Source: Chara braunii (taxonomy: Eukaryota > Streptophyta > Charophyceae > Charales > Characeae). Taken from it: DNA of 64,000 nucleotides. The stretch covers positions 3,029,979 through 3,093,978 of the forward strand of contig BFEA01000072.1 of the NCBI GenBank assembly GCA_003427395.1, given 5' to 3'. Position 1 is the first letter of the stretch. Each line of letters opens with the position of its first letter. Below are positions 22,061 through 33,900 of this stretch, one piece after another. A program made the translations under genes and the position numbers. The notes beneath the pieces are model-generated. The model was not told the DNA's origin and made no database searches. It worked only from the letters and a program-made list of their open reading frames with translations.

Positions 22061-24828
22061 TGTGACGAACCACTTCCCAACCCCGTGCTATCTTTCGTAC
22101 CCCTTGACTCAAAACCCCCTCTCTGTATCATACCGACCCCACAAAACCCTCGTCGCTTATTCTTGATTTCAGGCGCCTTGTTTGGGCCCCCATTTTGTCA
22201 GGAGTTCTATTGATTCTTGGAATTATGCTTTTTGTAATGCGGGAAATGCACGAGAAATTACGCCCGCCTTAGCGAGCGCACTGGGAATCGGGCTCGACAG
22301 TTACGAATTACGGAATAAGCGGAGCCCGACGTATTTTTTTTTTCCTTGCATGAATGTTCTCGGTCACGACGGAGAAAAATCTAGGAATTTTGTGAGAATA
22401 CCGATAGGCATAGGACTTTCTTTTCCCGCGTCAACTTTTGCGCGCGGATATGGTGATTTCATTTTTTGAATTGGTGTAGGATATAGGCAAGCTTTAACTG
22501 TTTTGGTGCCTTTTTCTCTTGTTGTCGGCACCACGCATGCGAGCTTTCTCCTCCTTATTTCCCGCGTCATTCTTTCCCCGCGCTCTTCTCTTTCCCTTCC
22601 CCCTCCTCTTCTTCTCCTATCGCAACTGTTTTTCTCTTTCTCTCTCTGCTTTTTGCGCGCCTGTTTCCCCTTTTTAATGGTCTAAATCTTGGACCCGTTT
22701 CACGCTGCTATTCGCGCCTCGTCTCTTCTTGCTCTTCAACCTTGACTCACGAAGTCCGGTTGATCCTTCGATTACCCCGGCTCACCAATCAGACGCGTTG
22801 AGCAAGAGGATCTTCCTATTGCGCGACGAATCTGATTGGTCGAGTATCGGGTTCCGAAGGATCAACATTGCTTCCCTTGAGCACCTTTCGCTGAACCTTC
22901 TCCCCTTACACCTCTATCTCCGCTCTGTCTCCTCCCCCATCTATCTCCTTTCTCGCAACTATAAATTCCACAAACGCGCCCGCAAATCTCTATTACGTTT
23001 TCCACTCTCAAGCCAGCTTCCGGGAAGCAATGGCTAGGTGAGGTGTTTGCAGCGAGTCGGAAAGTCCTGTCGGGTTGATAGTAGGCTGGCCGGTTGCGCG
23101 CTTGATTGCCACGGCAGACTGTGGGATCCGGGCGAGCCGAGTCGAGTCTGCGTCAGCGGGGTGACGATCGCGGTGGTGGAAATTAGCACTCGACGGTTGG
23201 GATCGTCGATGAGGGTATGAGGATTTGTGATTGGAGTTGAGTGGATGATTGGCCTGGGGCCATATTGGAATTTTATGGCGAATGCGCCTTCATGATTGCG
23301 GATCATTTTTCTGGTGTGAGTTCATGGTTGTGAAACCGAATGCTCTCTTGTCGAATTTTGGTGTCTTTTATCCCGACTTTTCTCGTCTATTCCCCCCACC
23401 TCTCTCTCTCTCTCTGACTTGAATGACGATGTGTTGTGGGTTTGTCTCTCTTGTGAACCGAAGCGAACTCTCGAGAGTTCTTGTGAGGAAGAACTTCTTC
23501 CAAAACTCTTCCATTAGTTTCCTGGGTAATCCCCAGATACCAGGAACCCAATCACCTTGACTTGTGAACGGTGGATGCGTGTGTACAATCCCCCGATTCG
23601 TCTTTGTCGTGTGCATTATTGTCATTTTCGCACCTTCCACTCTATATGTATGTATAGAGATGTTTGTATTTTTACGTTGATTAGACCCAGAGCTCAATGG
23701 GATTTTGTTCAAGAAAGCAAGATTGTTTAGATCTGTCATTTTGAACGCCCTGCGCATGCCATCTGCCTTATGCTGCACGACATCGACAGACCGTCTGTGC
23801 TCTGCACATGCCATCTGCCTTATGTTGCACGACATCAACAGACCGTCTGTGGGGCAGCCTCGAAAAAAGCTAGGCGCCTTGTGTTTTGTTGATCTGGTCC
23901 GCCGAAACTGAGTCGCGGGTTGATCCCTCGGAACTTCAACCCGATCAATGCATGTTTATGCGGGTTCCGTAGGATGCTTCTCTCCTGTCAAAGGGGAAGA
24001 AAGTATTAATTAATTCTTTTTCGGTTGTGCTTTTTGATGACGTCTCGAGGGTTTGTGCAAACTCTTTTGGATTGATTGATATGTGGACTAACGGTCGCTC
24101 CTCGATCGGGCGCCAACCTTCCGTATCTCCCTCGCCAACGCGCCCCTTCCCTTACAACGAGGAAAGGACACGCGTATGCGAGTGGGACGTACGGGAAGCT
24201 GTCGCACAAATCGGAGGACAATATTACTTCCCTCCCGAAAATCGTTGTTCTGGATTTGTGGACGCGGGCTTTGTCATGATCGACACGCACTTTCCACCCT
24301 ACTAAGTACTGTTGCCATTTAACGAGTTGATCGTCATTCCGTGGACGGCAGTGGCGCCCCATTGGCCTCGAACCCTGTGCACTGAATGCCAGAGGGCTTC
24401 CATCACCGGATACAGAGTGAGGACGAGCACAAGGAAAGAGTCACGCGACTGAGACCATCCACGTCAGACTCGGAATTGACCAACGAGCGACGACGGGACT
24501 TGATACGGAAACGGGATATGCGGAGTGTGCCGAAGCCCTTCCGCTCTAAACGAAGATCCGTAGCGCGGTGGGAAGCTCGATAATATTTTATAAATTGAAT
24601 TTGGATTTTTCTTTTTTCGCGACGGGCCCGCGCGCATTCCGCGACCCGCGAAAGCAACCGGCTTACTTCATCGGGCCAGCACGGGGGATTTCAGTTTTGT
24701 TTGTGTCCCCACACTCAATTTTCCAAAAATCCTTGGCACACCCCATCTTGCTGTTTTTCTAGGCCTTCATTCCGCACCTTTAGCACCCCGAACGAAAAAC
24801 AGCACAGGGCGTGAGGTTGCGCGTCACA
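22061..24828 (+). repeat. 3' LTR, about 2.77 kb
   Basis: Partner of 12112-14497. It ends ...GCGTCACA followed by GGTA. About 320 bp at 23050-23375 have no counterpart in the 5' LTR. A ~54-bp segment is duplicated at about 23745-23850 (CATGCCATCTGCCTTATG twice). Directly before its start the sequence is CGTCACATA, which with TGTGACG makes a perfect 16-bp palindrome; I see no clear polypurine tract there. CCAAT/TATA elements are kept (22759-22966). Confidence 0.9.
22759..22966 (+). promoter_or_regulatory. 3' LTR copy of the CCAAT palindrome and TATA box
   Basis: GTTGATCCTTCG at 22759 and CGAAGGATCAAC at 22855 with opposed CCAAT boxes between, then TATAAAT at 22960-22966. It is nearly identical to the 5' LTR, so it was fixed in the element before insertion. 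Confidence 0.6.
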
Positions 24829-24832
24829 GGTA

Positions 24833-26510
24833 CGTCGCTACTTTACTTTTACCTTTCTCTGAGGCCCCCAACCGTGGTCCAGAACTAAGCCCACTCAGCC
24901 TGGACCCGCCCCCCTTGTGCAGGCAAAGTTGGTCTTGTTCACTCGAACATAACGCATATGTGTTGTAAACGAATACAACGCATGGTATGCCTTGTATTCA
25001 TTTACAATGCATATGCCTTATGTTCGAGGGAAGACGGTAGCCCTAATGAGTTATCGAGAGAGGGTGATTATAGGGGGAATGTAAGACGACAAAGTGGTAT
25101 TGTCAGCAGAATGTGGAAGTGCAAGCGAAGCACGAGAGTCGAGCGACTTGAACTCGAATGATGCAAATAAGCGAGTTCGCCTTGCTTTATAATTAATGGA
25201 TCATGGCGAAGAGGCCAAAATAGGTGTTTGGGATGTTTATCGGAGGCAGACATACTGCGCCAACAAAAATTGACTCGTCGCGATCAACCTAAAGGTCATA
25301 TAGAAGTTGTGATCAGAAAGCTGACGGGGTGTGTCAGTGGGAACCGACGCGCTAGTCGACATCTCGGATTGACTTGACGGAATTGGTGTCACGATCACAA
25401 TGGTCCACAAACCGAATTATAGCCTTTGTGTCGAGTCGATAAAAATCACAAGGCTTAGTTTAGTCAGGGCTGATTAAACGGCGTTAGAAACAGACTTCGG
25501 ATGGCTAAAAATTGTAGGGATAGCCATTTAGGACCGGACCATCACGACTGCATGGGCAGGCCGAAAAAAAAAAAGGTCCAAAACAGCCATGGGACGAGTG
25601 ATTAGACCCTTAAATTTAAGGGGGTCCAACGTGAATTTTAGCATGTGGCCAACTGTTCATCTTCTGCAATAAGGCCTATGTCAGTCCCTCGTTATTTTAG
25701 CGCAGGCCTGGCCTATTATTAGATCCTCAACATTTTTTAGCGCGAGCCCAATCTATTTTTAGATCCTGTGCTATTTTTAGCAAGAACCCATGCTATGTGC
25801 AAACCCTGCTTAGCACAAGACTGACTGTTTGGATCCCCGAAACTGGTCTTGTTTCGGTCCAATTCTAAAATTAGCGCAATCTAGCGCTACTTTTGGAATG
25901 GGACTGGTACCAGCTTCGAGGCGTGGGACTGACCAGCTGGCTGGTGTCTCCCTTTATACAGAGGTGCTGCTCTCATTGGCGGGGGAATCACTTCGACGAG
26001 CGCGTGCATTTTGACACTATGGGAATGCTGGTCTGCTGCAAGGTTGGGGTTTGGTAGGCATGACGCCTCGAGGGAATCAGTTGTGGAACTGGAGGAGCGA
26101 GTGTCAGAATGGTAATAATAGCATGGCTGTTTAGAACGCGCCGAGCAGCAGACACGTCATTAGGGCAGATGATCAGCCCCGACACCAGTTGCTTCCTCTT
26201 GCCTTCCTCCTCTTCCCCTTATCATCTCCTTTCCTTGTCTCAACTCACTCCCCCGACCTTCTGGTCGTTCCCCTTGTTTTACGAACCTTCCTTTATTCTT
26301 TTAACAAGGGATGTGCAGGACCACACTCCGAGTGCCATAGCCAGTCGAGTGTCCAAGGGCATTGGCAGGAAGGTAAGAGTGCTCCGCCCCTCTTTATGCC
26401 CATAACTGTAGGGGCTGCATGCGTCCGGGACGTAATCAAATCACTACTGGCGTGCACGTGCCCGGATCATTAAAGCTTAGTTGCGAGGTAGTATGTCATC
26501 GCGCACACTA
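24833..26510. other. Unassigned stretch after the LTR element
   Basis: No gene supported. It contains a foldback element at its start and, at about 25690-25800, a few degenerate repeats of a TTTTTAGCGCGAGCCC / TTTTTAGATCCT pair. Confidence 0.5.
24943..25040. mobile_element. Foldback MITE, CTACCGTCTTC family (left end eroded)
   Basis: The ~42-bp arm from CTCGAACATAACGCATATG (24943) is the imperfect reverse complement of the sequence ending CATATGCCTTATGTTCGAG (about 25030), with almost no loop. The right side continues GGAAGACGGTAG, the reverse complement of the terminal word seen in the elements at 48548 and 59496. Confidence 0.65.
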
Positions 26511-26514
26511 TCTG

Positions 26515-27000
26515 GCTAGCTGTGCATGCATGCGTTCGACTACTCGGTTGTTCGGGATGGTTGCATGCATGTGCTTGACTGCATTGTGGTTCAGGATCGT
26601 TGCACATGCATGTGCTAGAGTCAGCTCGACTGCGCAAAAGTTCGTTATAGCTGCGTGCACATGTGCTCAAATGCGTGGTAGGCCCGGGATAACCACACTC
26701 GCGTGCAATCGGCTGTGCAAAGGTTCGAGACAATTGCGCTCGCATGCGCTCAACTGTGTGGAGGTCCAGGACAGTTGTGCATGCATGTGCTCGACTGTGC
26801 GGTGGTTCAGGATAGTTGTGCATGCATGTGCATGACTACACGATGGTTCTGGATAGTTGCGTATGCATGTGTTCGACTGCACAGAGGTTTGGGATAACTG
26901 CGCTCGACTGCACGGAAGTTCGAGATAGTTGCGCATAAATGTTCTCGCTTGTGTGATAGGGCCGGGATAACTGCACTCGTGGGCGCTCGATTGCACGAAG
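26515..27000. repeat. ~41-bp minisatellite, about 11 units
   Basis: Diverged units of the type GGTTCAGGATAGTTGTGCAT + GCATGTGCTCGACTGTGC. Frames on both strands stay open and give Cys/His-rich peptides (for example QLCMHVLDC), which is a consequence of the repeat and not evidence of a gene. Confidence 0.85.
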
Positions 27001-27017
27001 CTTCATGCTAACTGCGC

Positions 27018-27140
27018 GTCGGTCGCTGCACGGGCCAACCCACAGGTATCAAACACTGAGTGTCGGTCACTGCACCGGGCCAACCCACATGTATCAAACA
27101 CTGAGTGTCGGTCGCTGCACGGGCCAACCCACATGTGCGG
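27018..27140. repeat. 44-45-bp tandem repeat, 3 units
   Basis: Units start GTCGGTCGCTGCACGGGCCA at 27018, 27062 and 27107. The first two continue with CACA(G/T)GTATCAAACACTGA. Confidence 0.9.
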
Positions 27141-27924
27141 GAAGGATTCGGCTGCAAGCCTATACAAAGGATCAGGTTGTGGGTGTGCACAAAGGATTGG
27201 ACGGTGGGGGTGGATCATCATGTGACCGAGCACTGGACTGACCCCTGCGATTGCATGCAGAGATTAGGCTTGACACTGAACACAGGCTCAAGCAAACGAC
27301 TGCGAGCAGGGGTTGAGGGGGCACCACACGCACGTGGGCAAGACAGTGAGAGACTGCACCCGCGACATCATTGAGCTTTACGACTGCATGTGAGGCCAAA
27401 CTTGTGACAGTGCAGGGATATGGTGAGGAGCTATTCAGGGGTCTGTCCTGCAACCATGAGAGGATCTAGAAGGTGACCATGCAGATAAGAGTGGGTAACT
27501 TCTTGCGGGGTCCATAGTGCGGAACTGTGCTCATGGAATGAATGAGCAATGCCGCCAAAGGGAAAAAAAATATAAAAATAATATGGGATTGAGTGGATGA
27601 TGGAATAAGGGATCAAGCTGGGGCAAATGCTTAGAACCACTGACAGAGACTTCAACTGGGATTGGCATGATGGGCTGCTTGACTAAGTGGGTTGTAGTGC
27701 ACTGCACCTGGCTATCAATCTCAGCATGCACTCTGATCACAGGGTGCGACGTGCCTGGTATGCAAATCACTGGGCCATGCATGCAGTACTCAATTAGTAC
27801 GCTTCGCTCCAGATTAGCAAAGACAACCTCAGGACCAATCAGTGGGAGTGCCCTCGAGAACAAGACGAAATTCGAGTTGCTCTGAAAATCTTTTCTCCGC
27901 TCTCCTAATGTGCAGAAAGAACTT
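27141..27924. other. Unassigned spacer between minisatellites
   Basis: Only short frames on both strands; nothing recognised. Confidence 0.5.
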
Positions 27925-28075
27925 TGTTCAGTCCAAATTGCAGATTAATCACCGCGCAGTCAGAAAATTGCAAATCAGCCACTGCACAATCTGAAAAGTA
28001 CAGATTAGTCCCTGCTCAGCAAGAAAATTACAAACCAGTCTCTGTGCACCCAGAAAATTTGCAGATTGATGTTAC
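27925..28075. repeat. ~30-bp tandem repeat, about 5 units
   Basis: Units like CAGAAAATTGCAAATCAGCC + ACTGCACAAT. It abuts the next, unrelated minisatellite. Confidence 0.8.
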
Positions 28076-28077
28076 TG

Positions 28078-29290
28078 TTAGACCCAACCAGGCAGGCCCG
28101 TACTTTCACCGAGTTCCTGCTGCTGGCTAAACAGGTGGGCCCCTTCTTTCACCGAGTTCCTGCTGCTGGCTAAACAGGTGGGCCCCTACTTTCTATTCTG
28201 TTGCTGCTGATGGGCCCCATCACGCAGACTACTTTTCTTCACGTTGCACTGTTGCCGAGCCCAATGAAGCGGGCCGCTACTTTCTATCGAGTTACTGTTG
28301 CGGAGCCCAATCAGGAAGGACCCTACTTTGTATCGAGTTGATGCTGCCGGGCTCAACCAGGCGAGTCTATACTTCGAGTTGCTATTGCCAGGCCCATCAA
28401 GCGGGCCCATCTACTTCACTGAGTCGCTGCTCTTGTCGGGCCCATTCAGGTGGGCCCCTCCATCATGTGTATTGCTGCAGTTGTCGGGCCCATTCAGGTG
28501 GGCCCCACCTTTATGATTTGCATTGCGCAGTTCACGGGCCCATTCAGGCAGGCCCCTCCTTCATGTTTTTCCTTTTAGACCCAACCAGGCAGGCCCCTAC
28601 TTTCACCGAGTTCCTGCTGCTGGCTAAACAGGTGCGCCCCTACTTTCACCGAGTTCCTGCTGCTGGCTAAACAGGTGGGCCCCTACTTTCTATTCTGTTG
28701 CTGCTGATGGGCCCAATCAGGCGGACTACTTTTTTTCACGTTGCACCGTTGCCGAGCCCAATCAAGTGGGCCGTACTTTCTATCGAGTTACTGTTGCGGA
28801 GCCCAATCAGGAAGGACCCTGCTTTGTATTGAGTTGATGCTGCCGGGCTCAACCAGGCGAGTCTATACTTCCTTCGAGTTGCTATTGCCAGGCCCATCGA
28901 GCAGGCCCATCTACTTCACTGAGTTGCTGCTCTTGTCGGGCCCATTCAGGTGGGCCCCTCCTTCATCATGTGTATTGCTGCAGTTGTCGGGCCCATTCAG
29001 GTGGGCCCCACCTTTATGATTTGCATTGCTGCAGTTCACAGGCCCATTCAGGCGGGCCCCTCCTTCATGTTTTTCCTTTTCTTTTCTGTGGCCCCCTCGT
29101 TTATCATTTGCAGCTATTGACAATGTAGGGCGCAGTTAGACAGGCCCCTCATCTACGTTATTGAGTTGCTGATAGTCCGGCCCATTCAGGCGGGCCAATC
29201 CTCTACTTTACTGAGTCACTGCTATTGTCGGGCCAATTCAGGCTGGTCCCTTATGGATAGTGCCACTGTTGTCGGGCCCTAATAAGGAGC
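28078..29290. repeat. GGGCCCA-rich minisatellite with a 497-bp higher-order unit
   Basis: ~45-55-bp subunits each carry a GGGCCCATTCAGGTGGGCCC-like core. A block starting TTAGACCCAACCAGGCAGGC at 28078 is repeated from 28575 to about 29075, so subunits are arranged in a 497-bp higher-order repeat. A few looser units follow to about 29290. Confidence 0.9.
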
Positions 29291-31454
29291 CGATGCCATC
29301 GAGCTAAGCTTCCCTCAGGAGACTCTTGTTTCCTTCTCGATCGCATGACCCTCGGTACTTTCAGGCAATTCCTGATCACAAGGCGAGTCGTTTTGACAGG
29401 CTTGTTCAAACGGGTTCCTCATCTTCTTCACCTTGTTATTATCAGACCTCAGACGGGAGGGCTTCACCAATCAGGATATTAGTTCCATCCGTGCGGGCTT
29501 CTTGACTGCGTAATTCGGCTCTGCAAACAGCCTCGCAGGTCATGGACCCCTCGAGACTCTGACCTATTCAGGTATCTTTCTGTTGTGGGGGATTATGCCC
29601 AAGTTGGACAATCTAATAGAGAAGTTCACGTGCAGTCATCCAGGACATCAGTCGTTCATGATTTGTCTCGGCACGTACTCGTTATCACCTGTTGGGCGAA
29701 GGGAGCAGGGAAGGGGGTGAAAGGCACGACCTACGACATGATTGCTGACTACATATTCCACAGGGATAGCTGTTACAGTGCCCGCCGGTTCCTCCTCGTT
29801 TTTCCTACCGTTCCTTGCGCTCCTGTACTCCTTGATTTCTTGATATGCCACCCCAACCCAATCGGTCGACGTCAGCACCGAAGCACCCGGAGCGATCACC
29901 AGAGGTTACGCGAGGAAGCAGCCAAGTCAAGACTTCCAGCAACCACTCGTATTGACAGACGCGAGACCGATGAGTCGTAGCTTGACCCATGCTGTGAGAC
30001 TAACGTTGACCTCGAAGACTATTTTCACTGGGATACGCATCACGCCTGAGACACTAGATACTGGGAAGCGACGTAGGAGGAGAGTTATCCTACAACGTAT
30101 TGCCTATCTTTTAGTTCGCTAAGTTCGGTACTTACAGAGTAGGGAATGATTTCGCTCCTATATGTCCGAGGAGAAGAGATCAGAGGATGTGACAGGCCCC
30201 TTGAGGGGGCAGCGACCCGACCCATATGTAGAAGATGCATACAGTCATCTTGTGGGGTCCTAGTTTGCTTTGTCCTCCATGTAATGTATGCAGGCCTGTA
30301 AGAAAGGCCTCAATGCTGATTGATTCTTGAGACTACTTGCTATTGTTCCCACACGCAGGGACGCATCGAGATTTAACTGAAAGAGAGTGGCAACATATCC
30401 CTGGCCGAATCGATGTATCTTAGGCACGTAGCATACGAGGAGAAAGCCAGGTGTACGACTCCCATTTTACAGATCAAACCTGCTGCTACCTTGGTCATCA
30501 ATTACATAGTGCCGGAGTTCATGTCGAGAGTAAACGTCGTTCTAAATAAGGAGCAACATGTCCCTGAGGCGGATCCTCACTCCGCCGAGCTTATTCGCGA
30601 TCGTCTCCCTCTTATTATCCTAGATTGAGGTTGCCCCTTTATTTGACACTGCGATGGACTACGACTTATCATTGTAATGCTTTCTCAACAGTCACAACGC
30701 TCCGATGGTTGCTCCCTCTTGTGTCATTGGTCATGGTCTTGTAGAGTCTGGTTTCTAATCTGTCTGTCTTCTTTCATGTGTCACTTGTCTTGTGAGTCAT
30801 GATCCGTTCGAAAACCTCAAAACTTTTCACTCGTCGGGGTCACACTCAAAGTCAACCAAAGATTCCTCGAGGATAGGGACTCAGGGGACTCTTAAGTCGG
30901 GCCTTTATACGACATCGGGCTCAAATGATAAAATTGAACCCCTTGCTCTAAGTTGCATCGCCGCTGGCAGGAGGGGATAGACTTGTTCTACTCACAGCGG
31001 TACTAAGATTGAGATAGGCCTAGCATAAACGCATTTACCTTATACTCCACATGTAAGTGCATCTTCGTTCAAATTAAGTTTTTTTCAGTTTTGCAATTTA
31101 TACTTCAAGTGACATGAAGAGGTCATTTGGCCTGTCCAGTAAAGGTGATTTTTTGGGACGAGTGATCATCCATGAGACAACTCATTTAAAAAATGACCCT
31201 TGTTAGGCACGCCAATAACCTGCCCAAGTCCCTCGGGTACAAATTGTGATTCGGAAAACAACTCAATTTTAACAAAAACGCAGTTAAGGTTCTTTAGTGA
31301 GAGCAACTCGTCTGAACTTCCGCGTGACAACCTACCCGCCAGACTGATTCTACAAACCTGCCAGACTTTAGTGAGAGCAACTCGTCTAGTCCAGGGAGAG
31401 TAATCGAACCGAGCCGTGGAAGCGGTGACTGTACAAGAATGCCGCGCACTGCTG

Positions 31455-31455
<1 letters not shown>
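29291..31455. other. Unassigned stretch
   Basis: Frames of up to 131 codons (29585-29980 on plus) and a 71-codon plus frame at 30413-30628 (with RVNVVLNKEQHVPEADPHSA) look moderately protein-like, but I recognise no domain and see no clear start or splice context. Confidence 0.3.
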
Positions 31456-31530
<75 letters not shown>

Positions 31531-31736
31531 NNNNNNNNNNNNNNNNNNNNNNNNNNNNNNNNNNNNNNNNNNNNNNNNNNNNNNNNNNNNNNNNNNNNNN
31601 NNNNNNNNNNNNNNNNNNNNNNNNNNNNNNNNNNNNNNNNNNNNNNNNNNNNNNNNNNNNNNNNNNNNNNNNNNNNNNNNNNNNNNNNNNNNNNNNNNNN
31701 NNNNNNNNNNNNNNGTGTGTGTGTGTGTGTGTGTGT
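31456..31736. repeat. Microsatellite (CT)n - 184-base N gap - (GT)n
   Basis: (CT)n to 31530, Ns at 31531-31714, then (GT)n to about 31736. The assembly broke inside a compound repeat, so the true length is unknown. Confidence 0.95.
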
Positions 31737-33535
31737 GGCCCTCTCTCTCTAATTGTCTCTAACGACATTCTTACTTTGCCAGCACTCAAATGAACATTTG
31801 CGCGCTGCAATAATAGGGTGGTCCCTTTTCCTTGTTTGCCAACTTTTTTTTTCCAAAAGAGGTGGGCCATTTTCATTTGTCATAGGGGCGCTCAAAGAGC
31901 TCAACCGCACGCATTGAGCGTGTTTGAGCACCACTCCATTACTGAGCGCAGCACTCGGGTTCAATGAACATGCTGTTACACAGGTGTTCAATTACCGTGC
32001 AGCATCACAACCCACTTGCACATGGTAGGGAGGCTGAGTAAAGAGAAAAGGACTGTCCTGTTCAATGTTTGTAGTTTGCTCTCTGTTCTCTTAGTGATGC
32101 TTATACATATTCATCCAACCCGGGTACCTATGATACAAAACAGAGGGCTAAGCGAATAACATCCGCATTGTGGGAGAGAGTAGCACTACGTGGGAAATGG
32201 AAGAGACGTGGGAAAACAGGGAGCTGGGGGAGACAATAGGCTTCCCACTGTACAAAGCCAGAGCAGACTATTGTCCACTAACTCTCAAGGGATCAGTCAA
32301 GCATTAGAAGGTGGGTCATTGCTTGCAAATGCTGAAGAGGTGGCCGCAAATAGTCCCGGGTGCTCACAGAATCCTTGAGCACCGTAAAATCATCGCCACA
32401 TAGTGGACAGTGGACAGAATCCTTGAGCACTGTTTGAAGCTTGCGTGTGTTGGGAGCGACGATTTCCTTCCATATGGTTGCCAGCATGGCTGCCCTCCTC
32501 GCAGGGCGTAGAGATCATATTGTTTAAGGACAGACGACCTCCGTGCGGGAGGTGGCGTTGGAGATGATGCAGTTAGCATCAACGAGGCATCTGCAATGCC
32601 TGATCTGGCCGTGACTGCAAGAATGATGAAGGGAATGAGGATGACGACGTCAATGACAAAGAGGAAGAAGTGAGGGAGGAAGAAGAAGTGGAGGACAACA
32701 AAAGAGGGAGTGGGGGATGGAGGGTGATGTGGTGGACTGTGCTTCTGAAGAGAGTGGTAGTGGCAATGATGATGGGGGACGCAAATGCGGAGGGGCGCCA
32801 GCAGTGGGGATAGGGACGACACACAATAAACCTGCACTCAGCTCAACTATTTAGAGTCCTCCGTTGTCGGTCACCTACCGTGTTGGCCTGCAGTTGCTCT
32901 TCAGTTTGTAAAGGCATGCGCTCCACATCAACCGAAATGGGACGATGTAGACTGTTCGCCCCTACAACCATCAGGTTCGTTGTCTGCCACAGTTGGCCTG
33001 TGTGTGTTGTCATGTTCCCTCTTCCTACTTTCATAAGAGGCGCGTGCGGCATTGGTGTGCCTTGCACGTGAGAAGCAACACTAAAAAGGGGGTTGGTGTG
33101 CCTCGCGCGTGAGATGCACAGTACAAAGGCCGTTGGTGTGCCTTGCACGCGAGAAGCACAGTACAAATGGAGATGAGATGACAAACAAAAGGGGTATCCC
33201 AAACAAAATTAAAGTAAAGATAGTCAAGAAAGGGTTACAAGCACTCTAATCTGCTCCGTGTTGCTTGCTATAGAGACAAAACTGTTTCGTTGTTGGAACA
33301 ACTCGTCTCATCGGCTCCATCTAACACATCTCCTGGGAAAGCTTCTCGACCTGGTAGTCGACGTAACAATAGCGACATTTGTCGATATGCCACTGATTGT
33401 TTACTTAGATCATCATAGATAATTAGAGCGTGCATTCCATTGTCTCGGAGAATTACTCCGTGTCGGGTGTTTACTTAGAGAATCTTCACATCATCGTGGA
33501 ACAGGGGATGTTGTGGTGAAAATCAGCAACAACAC
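31737..33535. other. Unassigned stretch
   Basis: No supported gene. A minus-strand frame at 32293-32487 contains VHCPLCGDDF, a single CxxC pair, too little to call a zinc finger. Around 33060-33170 a short tandem motif (GGTGTGCCTTGCACGYGAGA) repeats about three times at ~45-50-bp spacing. Confidence 0.4.
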
Positions 33536-33539
33536 ACGC

Positions 33540-33900
33540 ACACGCACACACGTCATTGTGGTTGAACGCCAGCTATCCACATTCCCATGTGCCATTACGG
33601 CCCACTTGCTCATTACGAAAGGTGGTAAAGGGGGAGGCATTTCCTTCAGGTCTTCAACTTATATTTTGTCTGTTCTCTTAATGATTTCCCTTTCGCAAGC
33701 ATTTACTAGCCAGTGGGCTACGAGGAAGAAGGGACGGGCAAAGAGCAGAGGGAAGACAAACTTCACAGGGTTCTCCGCTGGAGCAGAGTATTTTTAGAAT
33801 GGCACAAGAGGCCAGTCAGTGTTTCGGTTGGCTGAAGAATGGCACAACTGGTCACCAGGACCACTTTCGAAGCACCGCATCCAATTCTCACAATGGCAGT
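33540..33900 (+). repeat. Dispersed repeat, copy A
   Basis: Shares ordered blocks with 40140-40690: TTGAACGCCAGCTATCCACA, TTACGGCCCACTTGC, TATATTTTGTCTGTTCTCTT, GCATTTACTAG, CAAACTTCACA, and a GGCCAGTCAGTGTTTCGGTT segment. It looks like a decayed mobile element; no ORF or terminal repeats identified. Confidence 0.6.

Larger units (their letters stand above)
12112..24828 (+). mobile_element. Large Ty3/gypsy-type LTR retrotransposon, 12.7 kb
   Basis: Two long direct repeats flank a gag-pol core in the canonical gypsy order (protease, RT, RNase H, integrase). The outer ends are TGTGACG... and ...CGTCACA, an inverted pair. GGTA lies directly outside both ends (12108-12111 and 24829-24832; AGGTA if the terminal A is shared), consistent with a target-site duplication. 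A primer-binding site follows the 5' LTR. Additions to the normal plan are a zinc finger between RNase H and integrase and about 2 kb of coding-like sequence between integrase and the 3' LTR. Gag and pol carry stops and frameshifts. Confidence 0.9.

Noticed and set aside
26419-26996. Cys/His-rich frames resembling small zinc proteins
   Set aside because: They follow the ~41-bp minisatellite period and occur on both strands.
26515-29290. CRISPR-like repeat arrays
   Set aside because: Units are diverged and directly adjacent, with no unique spacers of constant length, and the context is a plant-type nuclear genome.
32293-32487. BED-type zinc finger of a hAT transposase
   Set aside because: Only one CxxC pair is visible, and the later His/Cys pair and aromatic residues are missing.
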